Shown: piece after piece, positions 12,001 to 24,225 of the stretch
Position numbering within the stretch: the first letter of the stretch is position 1
How the letters are laid out: every line of letters begins with the position of its first letter
From: Brienomyrus brachyistius
Taxonomy: Eukaryota; Chordata; Actinopteri; Osteoglossiformes; Mormyridae
Direction of reading: 5' to 3'
Assembly: GCF_023856365.1 (NCBI RefSeq)
Contig: NC_064537.1
Coordinates: forward strand, 3,425,001 to 3,489,000
DNA length: 64,000 nucleotides
Notes under the pieces: generated by a model
What the model was told of the DNA's origin: nothing
What the model saw: only the letters and a program-made list of their open reading frames with translations
The model's database searches: none
Program-made: the position numbers and the translations under genes

Positions 12001-15000
12001 TGGCCAATCCCCTGACGTCTCACTCCAGCAGCCATGTGCACGGTGCCTGTTTGGTCTACTCACGCTACGTAATTAAATTCCATGCATGGCGTGCCGGATC
12101 GAGCCTCAGAGTGATTAATCTTTGACACGCGTCCTTCTTTGGCCTGGGGCTGCCGTGATTGGCTACAGGCCCTCACCAATCACGGAAGGGCAGAGCCACC
12201 CGGCAGCGCCTGTCTCAGCATCCACCCATGTGCTCTCAGTCTCTCATTACTGCAGAGCGTCAATAATACTACACTCCCATGCCACTAGGGGGCAATGGTG
12301 GTATCCCTGCCCCCAACCTTGGGACTTGTCCTGTCCCTTAAACATCTTCAGCTCGGAAACCCAGCTCTCCTTCTTACTGTCAATTATCTTGAGGCCCCCC
12401 CAGTGTGCACCTCCACCGATCCACAGTTGCCCAAACCCCGAGGGCTTTCACTTCACTGTGTGTCCCGCTCTGCGAATCTCCTGGCCCCTGTTTCTGTCTC
12501 CGCACCTATACTCTGTGGAGCAGTTAGCACAGTGGGCTGGAGGAACGCAGCCACACCCCCACCACTCTGGACTGTGGAGGGGGGGGGATGGGGGTCCCAG
12601 GAGGGTCTCTCGAAGAGACCACTCGGTCTTCCACATTGTGTGGATCGAGATGGACGGAATTGGGGTGCATAGACACTCAGACAATTTCATAAGAATCCTA
12701 GAGCCGAAACAACACGATCATTTTTTACATGTCCTTCCCCACCCCCCCAGCACTGAACACAAACATGTAGTGAGCCAGTCCAGCACTGCTGGGAAGCCTA
12801 AGACTAAGATCTGCACTCATACTGGCATATGTCCAACCAGCACAACATCAACAAAACAGCCCAGGGATGCTAATGACCAGCCAGCCTTCCCCCCCCCCCT
12901 CACTGAAAGCCAGCCGAAATGGAAGCACTGGCACGTGCTATATTACTGCATGGGTGGCTTCTGACCAGAAGGAAGGTACTGGTGAAAAGGACAGCAAGGC
13001 GTGTGGTCGCCAGGGAAACACAGCAGTAAACGGGACCCCTTGGCCACTTGCCAGATAACCGTGGGATTCACATCTCCTCTGCTGTTGTGGCACCAGCCCT
13101 GCTTCTCCATTGTGACCGGAGGGTGGGAGTTAAGAAGGACCTCCATCTGAAGACATGTGTGTCTCGATGAAATGGACGCTATTTTTGAGGTCTTCGATGA
13201 TTTTCTGACAAGCTTGGAAGCGCGATAAAATTGCACAGGAATTCTCCGTTTCAGCCGGGCGATCTGTGAGCGTGACTGACGACAGAAAAGCATGTCCTTG
13301 TGAAATAATGGAAGGCTTCAACGTTGTCAGTCAAAGACGACGTCGAAAACATCGTTTCCTGCAGTGAGGCTGAGCCAAGGAGCCATTGGGAGTCAAACAA
13401 GCTAATGGAATGAAGATCTCCCAAGCATTGCTGTGATGGGACAAGGAGGATAGATAGTCATGTGACCCATGTGGGCTACTATACTGTTGCCACACTTCAC
13501 TCTATTGGCTGCAGGGATTGACAGAATTGCAGGGGCAAGGAGAAAGGATAAGAGGGGGGCACAGAACAGACGGGACAAAGTGACACCTCATCAGGGCCCG
13601 GTAGAATGCTTCTCAGAAGTATCACCTGCAATTTGACTGCTGGGGGTCAGCGTGGGGGTGTCATGCGAGCTGTCAGCCCCGACGCCGAAGCTCGACATCT
13701 TTTACACCACAGCCCCGTTTGCTTTCGATTTAACATGGAGTTGAGTGTAGAGAGACACAGCCCACAGCTCCTGTTTGTGCTTCGCATCGATGCTGACTAG
13801 CGCTGTTGTGCTGCCATGTTGCGGCCCTGCAGACCAGGATGTATTCTCTCCTCATCGCTGTGGCACTGGCAGAATGGGATGCGATACGGGGCTCATTTCT
13901 CCTGCCGTTTTACAGGCCCCTTTTGGGCCCACGGGCCGGCAGTACGTACCCTGGACGACCTGATGCATACCGTCAGCAGCATGAGTGGGACCAGGTGTGT
14001 TCTGACTGTCAAGAAAGCCTAAATGGATCCATGCTTAACAAGTCATTTCAGCTGAATTTAATTAACATCTGACTCTAACTTTCATTGGGTCCTGCTGCCC
14101 AGGACCCAGAACAGTGCCAATCTTCTACCTCTAGAGGGTTTCATCCAGTTAACAGTATTTCACAGCAGCCACTCCATGACTAGCGTTTGCTCTATTTGGT
14201 GGGCAGTAGCTGTGATCATGTCCCTTGTAACTGATCGCAAGTCACCATCAGATGCAAAGCATTTGGTTTCACAATTGGTGGGGAGCAAATGATCCCTGAA
14301 ACCCCCGCCCCCATAAATGCACACAGCTCCCTGCCGTCCGTCCTCTCATCTACGCCCATGTGCACATGCACAGGAACTCTTCCAACCGCTATGACACCAA
14401 CATGGGCATGGCAGCACACCACACACTTGAAGTGTGGACACCCAGATGTGCTTCACACACGCTCAGTGTCGCCCCATTGACCCTATCTACAGGATCGCAT
14501 CTGCATCTGCGGGCCAACAGACACCACAGTCATCAGGCAGAAGCGGAGAAGCGGTATGTCCGCCGTCTTCTCCTTTGCTTGGTAGCTTGTCTGTCTTTCT
14601 TCCTCAATTAATTATTTTTTTATGTGCCGACGCATATGGGCTCACATCACCCCCCCCATCTCCCTGAAAACAGCCCACATCCCCCCAGTACAGGAAATGC
14701 AACAACAGGACAATGGTGCAGTGATGGATAGAGGCATGGCCTCAGAAAATCATTAATAAAACATGGAGCCCCAATACACCGCTCGCCCAGTTTGTGCAAA
14801 AGCTCCTGATTGTTCCAGCTCTGTCATCCACCCCCTCATTTACTCTCCTTCCTCCCTCCTTTGCTTGCTCTCTAATGCCCTAAGCCTTAAACCCCCCTCT
14901 AACCCCCTCCCCCAAGTTGTGGATGAGGTGTTGCCCTCCCCCAAGTGTCAGGGGCACTCTGCATGCCGAAGGGGCTCATGGCCGATTGATACTTCCCCAG

Positions 15001-17705
15001 AAATCGCTGTTCTTTTAGTTGTCTGTGCTCTGCATGAGAGGCCCTCGGCCAAGAGCAGCCAGGTGGAAGGGATGGTCAGTATTTACAGCCTCTCACGTTC
15101 ACCTGCTCTGCACTATAAGTAACTTTGCAAACCCAGGGCAGATGGATGCTGAAAGCAAGTCACCCGAGTGCCTCGGGGCAGAACTCAGCCGTCTGGCTTC
15201 AACACAGGTGCCTCCAGGCCATTAAAACATTTATGATGATATGAATCCTTCTAGCCTCCTCCCAGGGTGCTCTGCAAGTCTTCAAACTGCAAACATGTGG
15301 TCAAATACTTCATAGCAGAAGAGCCTGTAGTAATCACCTCACGATTTACAGATCTCCCACATCTGTACCTCACAACTCAAGCTTGATCACAGCGTGATTG
15401 TGTGTTAACCTCCCACGAGAACTCCGGGCTGTGAGCCGGATCCCCCTAACTGCAGAGGTGGCATACTCTGCTGAGTGCCCAAAAATGCAACGTGGATAGC
15501 TCAGGAACTCAGGACTTCTGGCGAGTTGTGGGGGACCTACAGACAGCCCGTTGCTGTAGATATAATTTTTAAGTTCTTAACAGCCGTGTGGATTTGCACT
15601 TGAGAAAGAAGTTGAGCCATCCGTACAGTACTCATTACATGACACTGTGCAGTAAAATGTAAAAGCTGAGAGAGTTGGTCCTCCACCCAGTAGGGGACGA
15701 TACAATGACAAGCACCCTGCAGTGACTGGTAAAAAACATGAGGTCGGGATGACATCCCACTTATCATCTAAATGAATCATCAGTGGTAGAAGGTGTCACC
15801 TGCTTATGTTGTATTTAAATCCCTTCGGGCGAAACATTTACAATTAAATATAAATCATGTGTGAGTGTGTCTTTCAGGAGATAGTGAAGGGAACACGTGA
15901 AGTCGTGATTCCAGTCAGTGCTGAACTTTCTTACGAGCAAATCTTGGAGTTAGGATACTTGGCTCATTAAAAAGTGTACCGCAGTCCTTGTGGCAGAAGA
16001 AAATGAGAAAAGTGTAGTGAGAGAGAGGGAGAGAGTGTGTGGGGGGTGGATGACTGGAAACTGGAGGCCTGAAGATAAGGACGAGGCGAGATGACGCTAA
16101 CAAGCGTTCACGGCAGGCTCCGGCGCCGCCGAAACACCAGGCAGTGGGAATCGTTACTGCGACCTCGAATACGGTGCTGACTGCCTTCCCGTCTCAGGGA
16201 CCGGCATACCGATCGCGCTGATTCATGTTCGACCCTCGGGCGGAGTTGATTACTGTGGCTGCCTGATTGCCGGCCCTCCGTCCATCCGGCTACCCTAGAT
16301 TGCAGCTACGGCAGAAACCGGAAGCAGACTCCCTGTACCAAGGCCAGCTCTTTATCAACGGCTCATTCCTCATTCCCTTTTGCTCTGCCGGCAAAAATGT
16401 CATACCATTCTGAATTGATTTTTAAAATATGCCTTGTCATGGCATCCTGTGTATTCCATGGCGTGAATGAGAAAGAACAATGGCACCCAAACGACTGCCC
16501 AAGGCTTTTTTTGTCTTTTTTCTTCCCCTCGTTTTTCACATTTAGTCTTTTTTGGTCTTTTATTCCAGCCAGTGTTGACTTTAATATGCTAAAGTCACCT
16601 CGAGGGAGACAGATCGTTCTTGGGAGGCCATCGCTGTGGGGCCTGATGGTTTTGCTAAATGAGGGGTTTGACGATGATGAACAGGAATCTTCCTGCAAGG
16701 AGAAACAGGGCAGGAGGTTAGGGGGTGATATGAGAAAATGAGCTTGGCTGAATGGCTGCCTCATGTCCGCGAGTAAAAGCCACAGGTTGGGAGAGAGGCA
16801 GGTCGCCGTCCTGTGGAATCCGAATGCTGAAATTGACAAACAGCAAACAGAAAGGCTATCCAGTTCCGGAACTTTCTGGGGTAACCTGTGTGATACACCT
16901 CTGCGCTCTGTCTACTGAGTGCCTAGAAATGATGGACATGAGTCCAAGCAAGGAGCTATCAGGATGGTGCCAGTGGTTTAGATTGAGGAAACAGGACAGG
17001 TAGAAATGAAAGGTGCCATCAGTTCTAAAATGCCAGGCCTTCAAGGGGTCCATTTTCCTCTAATGCTGTCCAAAGTGGAACTGATCCATGTCTACCAGAG
17101 CTTTTATCCAGCTCCTTCCATTCAGATGGCTTGAGCACCTCTCTCTCTTACCTACACACACATATATATACCCTGACATATCCATCCTGAGGTTCTGGAT
17201 GCCATTTGCCACCCTCTGGGGCTTGGACAACTTCTTCACAGCAAGACATGGCCTGACTCACACACATACAGCAAAATCAGCCCACAAACAAGGCTGAAAC
17301 ACTCAAGACTCTGCAGTAACATTGGATTTGGATGGGGGGGGGGGCAGTGTCATGCCTAGGTGGTGCTGGAAACACCAGTGAGCTTGAGAGTCGGACACAT
17401 TTCATCTCCCTGATGACAAGGATGTGAACGGTCTGGGCTCCTCCCACCTTTGGAGTGAGTTTTGCAGTAGGGGAATGATTCCTCATGCCCTCCACAACAT
17501 CTCTCAGGCTGCCTCTTATTACAGGGTGCGAAAGCTTTCCACATTTAAGTAGAAGGTTCCAGATTGTGCTTTTCTTCTACAAAGCTATTCTATTTTAAAA
17601 CCGCTCATATGCTTCAGGCTCAGAGCACCCCCTATAGTGAAATGGGGAACTGCAGAGAGTTGGCTGGCCTTGGTAATGGTGTTCAGCTATGCACGGAGGT
17701 GAAAG
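9014..17705. other. Long unique noncoding stretch
   Basis: No secure gene, RNA gene or full-length transposon is visible in these 8.7 kb. It contains scattered G or C runs, (TAACGGCGGC)n at about 10259-10284, a CTCF-like motif at 12281-12297, and CpG-rich patches near 10180-10290 and 16090-16320. A protein-like minus-strand frame at 13130-13321 is discussed as a finding. The longest frame (12122-12964, 280 codons) shows no domain and is Pro/His/Ser-rich, as expected from GC-rich noncoding sequence. Confidence 0.5.
12281..12297 (+). promoter_or_regulatory. CTCF-like motif
   Basis: The sequence GCCACTAGGGGGCAATG is one of the best CTCF core matches in the window. Motif resemblance only. Confidence 0.35.
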
Positions 17706-18242
17706 CAAGGAGTGGAGGCGCTACTCTGTGTGAGGGTAAGAGATGGAGGAGCAGCTCTGGGTGAGGGTACGGGATTGAGGAGCAGCTCTGCGTGAGGGTA
17801 AGAGGTGGAGGAGCAGCTCTGTGTGAGGGTAAGAGGTGAAGCAGCAGCTCTGTGTGAGGGTAAGAGGTGGAGCAGCAGCTCTGCGTGAGGGTAAGAGGTG
17901 GAGAAGCAGCTCTGCGTGAGGGTAAGAGGTGGAGGAGCAGCTCTGTGTGAGGGTAAGAGGTGGAGCAGCAGCTCTGTGTGAGGGTAAGAGGTGGAGCAGC
18001 AGCTCTGCGTGAGGGTAAGAGGTGGAGGAGCAGCTCTGTGTGAGGGTAAGAGGTGGAGGAGCAGCTCTGTGTGAGGGTAAGAGGTGAAGGAGCAGCTCTG
18101 TGTGAGGGTAAGAGATGGAGGAGCAGCTCTGTGTGAGGGTAAGAGGTGAAGGAGCAGCTCTGCGTGAGGGTAAGAGGTGGAGGAGCTCTGCGTGAGGGTA
18201 AGAGGTGGAGCAGCTCTGCGTGAGGGTAAGAGGTGGAGCAGC
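17706..18242. repeat. 31-bp minisatellite, about 17 copies
   Basis: Tandem array with a period of about 31 bases. Each unit contains GCAGCTCTGTGTGAGGGTAA followed by GAGGTGGAGGA, with GTG/GCG and GGA/GCA variants and some shortened copies near the right end (18181-18240). The 248-residue minus-strand frame over it (repeating LLHLLPSHRAAPPLTLTQS) is generated by the repeat and is not called as a gene. Confidence 0.95.
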
Positions 18243-18489
18243 AGCCTAAAGTTCCTCTTCATGGCTGATGCAGGCAGACCCTTTATGACAGTAAATTGTC
18301 TCTCCCAGACAATACGGAGGAAAATGTAGATGGATGATGGGGCTGATCTGCTGGTCCAGGAGCTGCCCAGAGGGGGCGAGCTGGGTGTAGATTTCAGATA
18401 GAGTCCATGCTCCCATGGTTCGGAAACAGCCACAGATTTTGCTATTACAGCCGAGACGCATGTTTTGGGTTTCTGCCGGCTTTCTGTCT

Positions 18490-18670
18490 TTCCTTGGCTT
18501 ACATTGTTAGCACTTTAATTATGCAATATATCACCTTTAAACCATGAAAAAGTTCTTAAAATTCAGTCAATTTCGAACCCACTATGCAAATGAGGCCAGG
18601 TCGAGTCGCAGTGCTTGTCTAACTTCCTTTTAGCCATTGATTTGACCTTAGTCCCTATACACTTTTAACA
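18490..18670. promoter_or_regulatory. Candidate conserved noncoding element
   Basis: Repeat-free AT-rich block with TTTAATTATGCAATATATCA near 18513 and a perfect octamer ATGCAAAT (POU-type) inside CACTATGCAAATGAGGCC near 18578. This is inference from motif density; conservation is not testable here. Confidence 0.28.
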
Positions 18671-19789
18671 GGATTAGCATTGCAGGGTTTTTCAACTTCA
18701 GCTAAGCACATATAATTTTCTAGTAAAATTCCTCTTCAGTATTGAAGCAAAGTGAATTGGAAACATTATTTATTTTTCTTTGAAGTCTTGGGTTCAGTGT
18801 CACGCTTTGAAGCCCCATGCTAACGTGCCCAGTGGCTAACGTGACGCTACGCCGATGCAGTAGTCAAACCCACCAGGTATCTGCTGATTTTGCCTTTGTT
18901 ATGATATTTCTTAATGGGCTGTTGATCATGCACATATGCTGCTCTGCTCTCAGCCTAAATCTAGAGATATTGCAGGCATAGGTGGGCACAGATATTCACT
19001 CGCAGTCTACACCAGCCATTAGCGCACTCTTTCCTGTCTTTCTTGTTGCCTTCTTCTCCATCTTTCTCACTCCCATTCAGATGCTTCTGAGAGAGTTGGC
19101 TGTTTGAGTTGGTAGGGCTTTAATTTGTTGCTGTTTCATTTGGATCCACGTTGGTTCCTCAGGTTCATCTGGAATGACTCTCCCACGCAAAGCCGGCTAT
19201 GTGCCGCAATTTTATGTTTGCATGCGTCTGATGTCACACGCGATTGTTCTGTCTCGCCGCACTCTTGCAGCGCGGTGTCAGCAGAGCTATCTGCTTGCCA
19301 GATGTTTGCAGAAACGAGTTTTTCTTTAGTGTCCTTCCATCGTAGGAGCAGAGGAAACGTAACAGGGAAGCAGGTGGTGCTTTGAGGATGAGGTTGTGAA
19401 CATGGCAGCCGTGCCAAGGATAGTCGGGATCTTATTCCGGGGGGGGCCATGGTGGTGAGGCTTTGTGCTGCTCTAAAGCTGCGTGGACCAGTGGTCGGTC
19501 TCTGTCGAGTGTGACAGCGGAGTGGAAGTGACCCGAAGTCACCTGTTGGCAGAAGATATCGGCCATCTGCTACCATCACCTCAACCATGGGTCTACTGCT
19601 GTGAATCCTGATGATCTCTCAGATCCAGATAAACCCCGGTGACAGACCTGCCCAGGGATCCCCTCTTGCACCACTCCGTCCAGAGTAACCACATCACCTA
19701 AGGGATTCCTGCTAACAAATCCCACCCCCTCAGGGAGACTACACTCAGTCCACACCCTGGGATCCCCAGTGATCCCACCGCCGATTTTT

Positions 19790-20110
19790 GCCCTTTCTTT
19801 AGTTCCGGAGGTACATAGGGCTGTTGCGAGATCTTCTGTGCTTCTGCAAGTCGGAGCATTTTGTCAGCGTGTCTCCTTCTGAATCTACCTGCTTTTATGA
19901 TTGTAGCTTCTGTTCCTAGACCTTTGCTCATTTGATCGCCAGTTTGCTATTTGTCCGATCTCCGCTTGCTCACCGACTCTGCTTGTGTCTGACGTTTTCG
20001 ATACCGCTTGGCCTGTTGTGGGTTTTCACCCGGACTGTCCAGCTTCGATTATTACAATATCCTTCAGCTCTCTGGATCTGATTGGCATTTAGGTTCTGCT
20101 TTAAAGCCCT
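19790..20110 (+). mobile_element. Possible degenerate LTR tail
   Basis: A T/C-rich run with recurring short words (TTCTGTGCTTCTGC, CTGTTCCTAGACC, CTTGTGTCTGACG) that resembles the 3' part of fish Gypsy-type LTRs as I recall them. No TG/CA ends, primer-binding site or internal coding region were found, so the call is weak. Confidence 0.2.
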
Positions 20111-20159
20111 GTCACACACAATCTGGGTTTGGTACTGAAACAGTCGGACCTCGGGGGAA

Positions 20160-20545
20160 TGGCTGATGTTTCCTGGCTGAGAAAGTGTAAATATTTATAT
20201 ACAATGTAAATATTCATAAAGTGATTTAGAGGTAAATGAGCATCGTGCTTGTGTTTTTTACTTACATTCACAGTACAGATTCGTTTAACTCTTAATCATA
20301 CCGCCCTGTTAAGGGCTTATGAAATTACAAAGTACAAATATCTCACGGAATTCTGGGAAAAAGGTGTCTTCTGAGAAGCGTTTCTGTAATTAGGTCACAG
20401 CAGAGGTTTGGTCATTTGCTTCCTTTTACAATATTTGATGATACCAGTTGTAGGATTACGTGATATTACCCTGTTAAATTATTTTGTATGACATAAATCC
20501 TCCTGCAATAATGGTAATTAGGAAACTACCGCATCCTCACCTGCT
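20160..20545. promoter_or_regulatory. Candidate conserved noncoding element
   Basis: A long, repeat-free AT-rich block with TATACAATGTAAATATTCAT near 20195, CTGTAATTAGGTCACAGCAG near 20383, ATTACGTGATATTACC near 20456 and TAATGGTAATTAGG near 20510. Many homeodomain, nuclear-receptor and bZIP-type cores occur in low-repeat DNA. Inference only. Confidence 0.3.
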
Positions 20546-20728
20546 ATAGAGAGTATGTCATGATATGACAGTGGGCGTCGTCTCCGTGCTTATACCCACT
20601 GAGTGGCAAAACACTGAGTGGCAGCGTTCACCTTGAATGCCACAAAAATAAAACGGGAAAGTGCTGATCGTGCTTCTGATCATACAAATCGATTTAACAA
20701 CAAATGAGCTGCCATTCTAAGGAGTGCT

Positions 20729-20848
20729 GAGACCTAAAGGAGAGGCAGACGGAGCACTGAGACCTAAAGGAGAGGCAGACGGAGCACTGAGACCTAAAGG
20801 AGAGGCAGACGGAGCACTGAGACCTAAAGGAGAGGCAGACGGAGCACT
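20729..20848. repeat. 30-bp tandem repeat, 4 near-identical copies
   Basis: Four consecutive copies of a 30-base unit (GAGACCTAAAGGAGAGGCAG + ACGGAGCACT) with essentially no divergence, plus partial units on both sides. The lack of divergence suggests recent expansion and likely length polymorphism. Confidence 0.95.
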
Positions 20849-22416
20849 GAGATCTGCAGCCCCAGCTGCCGTCTGAGCCCTGATACGTGGATCTGCGCTT
20901 GTCATTTCCTGTGAGTTATGTTGGATTTTGGATTTTTAAATTAAGCAAGTAATTGTTTGTTTCGCAGTTTCTCCGTGTTGCAGCATGTTTTACCACTCAG
21001 AGGGGCTTTGTTCCGGCCGGAACGTGATGTCAGTGCAGACCCTCATACCTGGGTTGATTGCAGTTCATTGTTTTTGTGCCGAAAGACCTGGGGGTCATTA
21101 CATGAAGCAGGATTTATCTGAGTTAACTTAAGCTAGAAATCATGATTATCCAATAGGAATGCTCCTTACCGAAACTCTTATTGGATGATTGTTACTCCTA
21201 GCTGACATAGGACATAAGACATCCCACATCTTGGGAAATGCAGCTGTGCTCCAAATCAGCGACCATGGTGCATTAAAGACTGGATCTTACTTGGTGGCCA
21301 TGGCAAGGAGAGGTGGGGCTCGAAGTGAGCCTGCCCCAGGAACCCATTCCTCTCCCCGGCCCGCAGCCCTCACCTCGGGACACGCAGCTAAACGCACTCT
21401 CTGTATGACTATGCCAGCCTACTAATCATGTCACGCAGAGGAATGGCTTCCATGCCAGACCAACCCCTCCCTTGCCCCCTTTCTTCCATCGTGCCATTGG
21501 CCCATAATGGGGGGGGGGGTCTCTCTCATTCGTTCTCATAAACGCACGTTCCTCTGACACGAGCCTGTGCCCTCCCACGTAGAGCGCGGGTCAGAGGCTC
21601 AGGGCTTGGCTCTCAACGACACCGGCACCCCGAGGCGTTCTCCGGGTCCGATGGCACGGCGCGATCCCACTCCCTGTGATGCCGCTCCCCTCCTGACCGC
21701 ATCCTTTCCAAGGCCGTGTTTTGCCTGAGGCTGTGGGCTACTCATGCTAAGTTAACAGATCAGTTGGGGCTCTTTGCACGTCCGGAAGTTTCCCAGAAAG
21801 CCTAAAAGAGAAAGAGAACGCAGCCATTAACACAGTCGCTGAAAGCCAGGGGATTATAGTGTCAATGGTCAAGATGATGCGATGGGAGACAAGTGGCCGG
21901 AGAGTTGTCAAGAAGGTGCCCGCCCACCTGTAGCAATTGGTCAGGCAAAGCGCCCGTCGTCAGATAAGCCCCTCCTCCCCCACATGGGCCAATCATATGG
22001 GAACACAAAGAGTATGACTCTAAGGCTTTAAAACACCGAAGTCATTGCAAAGTGACTCCTTATTGGTTATGCCCCGAAAAGGTGAAATTACACAACCTGC
22101 AGATGGCATTTTAGATGAGAGGGAGTGGTAGGTGATGCACGTCTGTCTCTGCCTCTCTTTCCGGCTGACGCACATTCACATACGCAGCCGAGGCGATCTG
22201 TAAGGACGCCTTTACTCTCAGTGAAGTCGGCCCGGCCTGGAGGAAGCTACAAGAATCATCCCAGTTTCATAACAACCTCTGCCAGTTCCTTGAACACAGC
22301 GTCTGCTAATCCGAATTATGCAGCACAGACCTGGGCGAAAAAGCAGGTTTTTCGAGTGTCGTTCTTGAAAGGAAGCTCCCCATTCTATGCTGTCTGCCAT
22401 ATTTTCCAACTTCTTG
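20849..22416. other. Unique noncoding stretch
   Basis: No gene recognised. GC- and CpG-rich near 21540-21730. No repeat family identified. Confidence 0.45.
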
Positions 22417-22424
22417 CTTTATCG

Positions 22425-22626
22425 CAGTGGTTCTCAAACTCGGTCCTCGGGCCCCACTGCCCCGCTTGTATTCCAGCTATCCCTGCCCCACACACTGCTG
22501 ACTACCTGGATCAGGTGTGTTCAGTGAATCAGAAGCTGAAAGACAGCTGGGACTTGTGTGTGGGGCAGGGATAGCAGAAAAACAAGCAGGGAAGTGGGGC
22601 CCGAGGACCGACTTCGAGAACCACTG
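22425..22626. mobile_element. hAT-type MITE with target duplication
   Basis: A 202-bp non-autonomous element. Its ends are long inverted repeats beginning CAGTGGTTCTC and continuing CGGTCCTCGGGCCCCACT, matching over about 35 bp with a few mismatches. The flanking 8-mers CTTTATCG (22417-22424) and CTTTAGCA (22627-22634) match at 6 of 8 positions, as expected for an aged hAT target duplication. The CAGTGGTTCTCAA terminus is typical of vertebrate hAT MITEs. It has no coding capacity. Confidence 0.88.
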
Positions 22627-22980
22627 CTTTAGCATAACAGTCCCCTGCTGCCTTAGCAGTAACGGGGCTCATTCCCGAAACGCTGTGCTGAAGTGTTTCC
22701 AGTAAAACCCATGAGGCTGCATAGTGGCTTTTGTGGTTAAATCATTCATGTGCTGCAAAAAAACATGCACACCTGCCGGGCAATCAAAGTAAATAACCGA
22801 TAATGACTAGTTATGTGTGGCTCTAATGACACGCCGCCAGTGGGCTGCCTCACATATCCGGCTGAATCCCTTCACTCCGGGAGAAGGTGACAGCTTCCCG
22901 GAACAGGATTCTGGGAACGTCGTGTAACAATGGGAGCCGCTCGGAGGCACAAAACGCTAGTTTTCCCTCAGGGGATAAAT

Positions 22981-22995
22981 CCAGCAGGGGGTCGG
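22981..22995 (+). promoter_or_regulatory. CTCF-like motif
   Basis: CCAGCAGGGGGTCGG matches the CTCF core. Motif resemblance only. Confidence 0.25.
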
Positions 22996-24039
22996 TGTAA
23001 CCTCACAGGCCTCACTAGACAAGCTGAGCGATCTGTCAAGCCAATGGTGGATGACTGGGGGGGGGGGGCTCTTGGTAAGGAGCGTGCTCAGTGCTGACTG
23101 CATGCGGTCAGGTGCAGACCTCCCATTAGGGGTCTCCTGCCATTCCTGTTGTCCGAGACACTGGAAAAGTGTGGTTTCCACCCAGTGATAGGCACCTCAC
23201 TCCTAACGAACACAGGTCAGAGTGTGCTCTGTGTTCCGGACCCACCCCTTGGAGGGCTACGGGGCAGTTATAAACGTTTTCCACACTGGGTGTCACTGTA
23301 AATCCCTTCACAACACCTGACTAGCATGCTGCTAAAGAAAGAAGAGGCTGAGCTGAAAGCGGGACTCCTGGTTTGCTGTTGCTTTTTAGCACCGTGGCCT
23401 AAACGCCAGGGTTTGGCATCCAGCGCATCCTCGAGGAGCACGTTCCACCTCAGAAATGCCGGGGGCTCTCTGCTACGCGAGCGGCTTTCAAAAACCCGTG
23501 TCCCCGCAGATCTCTGGCTACACAGGGGGAATTCTAGGACTTTTTTAAGGTGGAAGACATAAGAAGGGGTATAATTCATACAGAGGGGCCATCCTAATCA
23601 TTAGCCAATGAAATGTTTTGAATTGATGAGTGACAGGGGAGTTGGCATTCCGGGGGCCAATCAGCATTCAGCCAAGGCCTGTAGCCCCGGCCCTCGATAT
23701 GGAGTATTTTCAGTGTATTGGCTTGCAGCTGTCTCCCAGTTTCCCACTGGATATTTCACTAAAACAAATAGTGTCAAGGGTCCAACGGCCGAGCCCTTCC
23801 CTGAGAGCACACTGACCTCATATTAATCCCAGTCCACTGCCTGCCCTCTTCTGTGCTATTAGGTACATTTGCATGCAGACCGATGTAGCTGAAGGACCCC
23901 CCCACCCCCCCCACCCCCTCATGCCGGCTGTCTGCACCTGTTGCCATGCAACGGGGTGCTGCCCCAGCTGCCAGGAGGTGATGGAGTTTGCCGGAGATTG
24001 ACAGCGACATTTAACTGGACCTGGCAGCCCCTTAACCTC

Positions 24040-24165
24040 TAATTCCTTGATTAATAGGCTTGGAAAGTGAAGGTTATTATTTTCTCCAGCCACTTCAGCG
24101 TCGAGATAATGCTGTCACATAATTTTCCCCCATCATTTTTCATAATCATTTTCATAACCCAAGTA
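24040..24165. promoter_or_regulatory. Candidate conserved noncoding element
   Basis: Repeat-free block with CTTGATTAATAGGCTTGG, GAGATAATGCTGTCACATAA and TTTCATAATCATTTTCATAA: many paired TAAT/ATTA cores in complex sequence, directly left of a G-rich block. Inference from composition only. Confidence 0.3.
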
Positions 24166-24171
24166 GAGAGG

Positions 24172-24225
24172 CTGATGGGCGGGGGCTGATGGGCGGGGGT
24201 GGGTGGGCCGCGGGGGGGGGGGGGC
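24172..24225 (+). repeat. G-rich tract with G-quadruplex potential
   Basis: A duplicated CTGATGGGCGGGGG is followed by TGGGTGGGCCGC and a run of about 13 G. At least four runs of three or more G lie within about 50 bases, meeting the usual sequence rule for a G-quadruplex on the + strand. Confidence 0.7.

Larger units (their letters stand above)
18243..20728. other. Unique noncoding stretch
   Basis: No gene recognised. Two AT-rich, complex blocks that resemble conserved elements (18490-18670, 20160-20545) and one LTR-like block (19790-20110) are listed separately. Confidence 0.5.

Noticed and set aside
12122..12964. 280-codon + frame, longest outside satellites
   Set aside because: Pro/His/Ser-rich composition, no domain, includes a CTCF-like motif and C runs. 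A shifted frame is also open over 125 codons, as expected from GC-rich DNA.
17687..18433. 248-codon - frame
   Set aside because: Follows the 31-bp minisatellite exactly.
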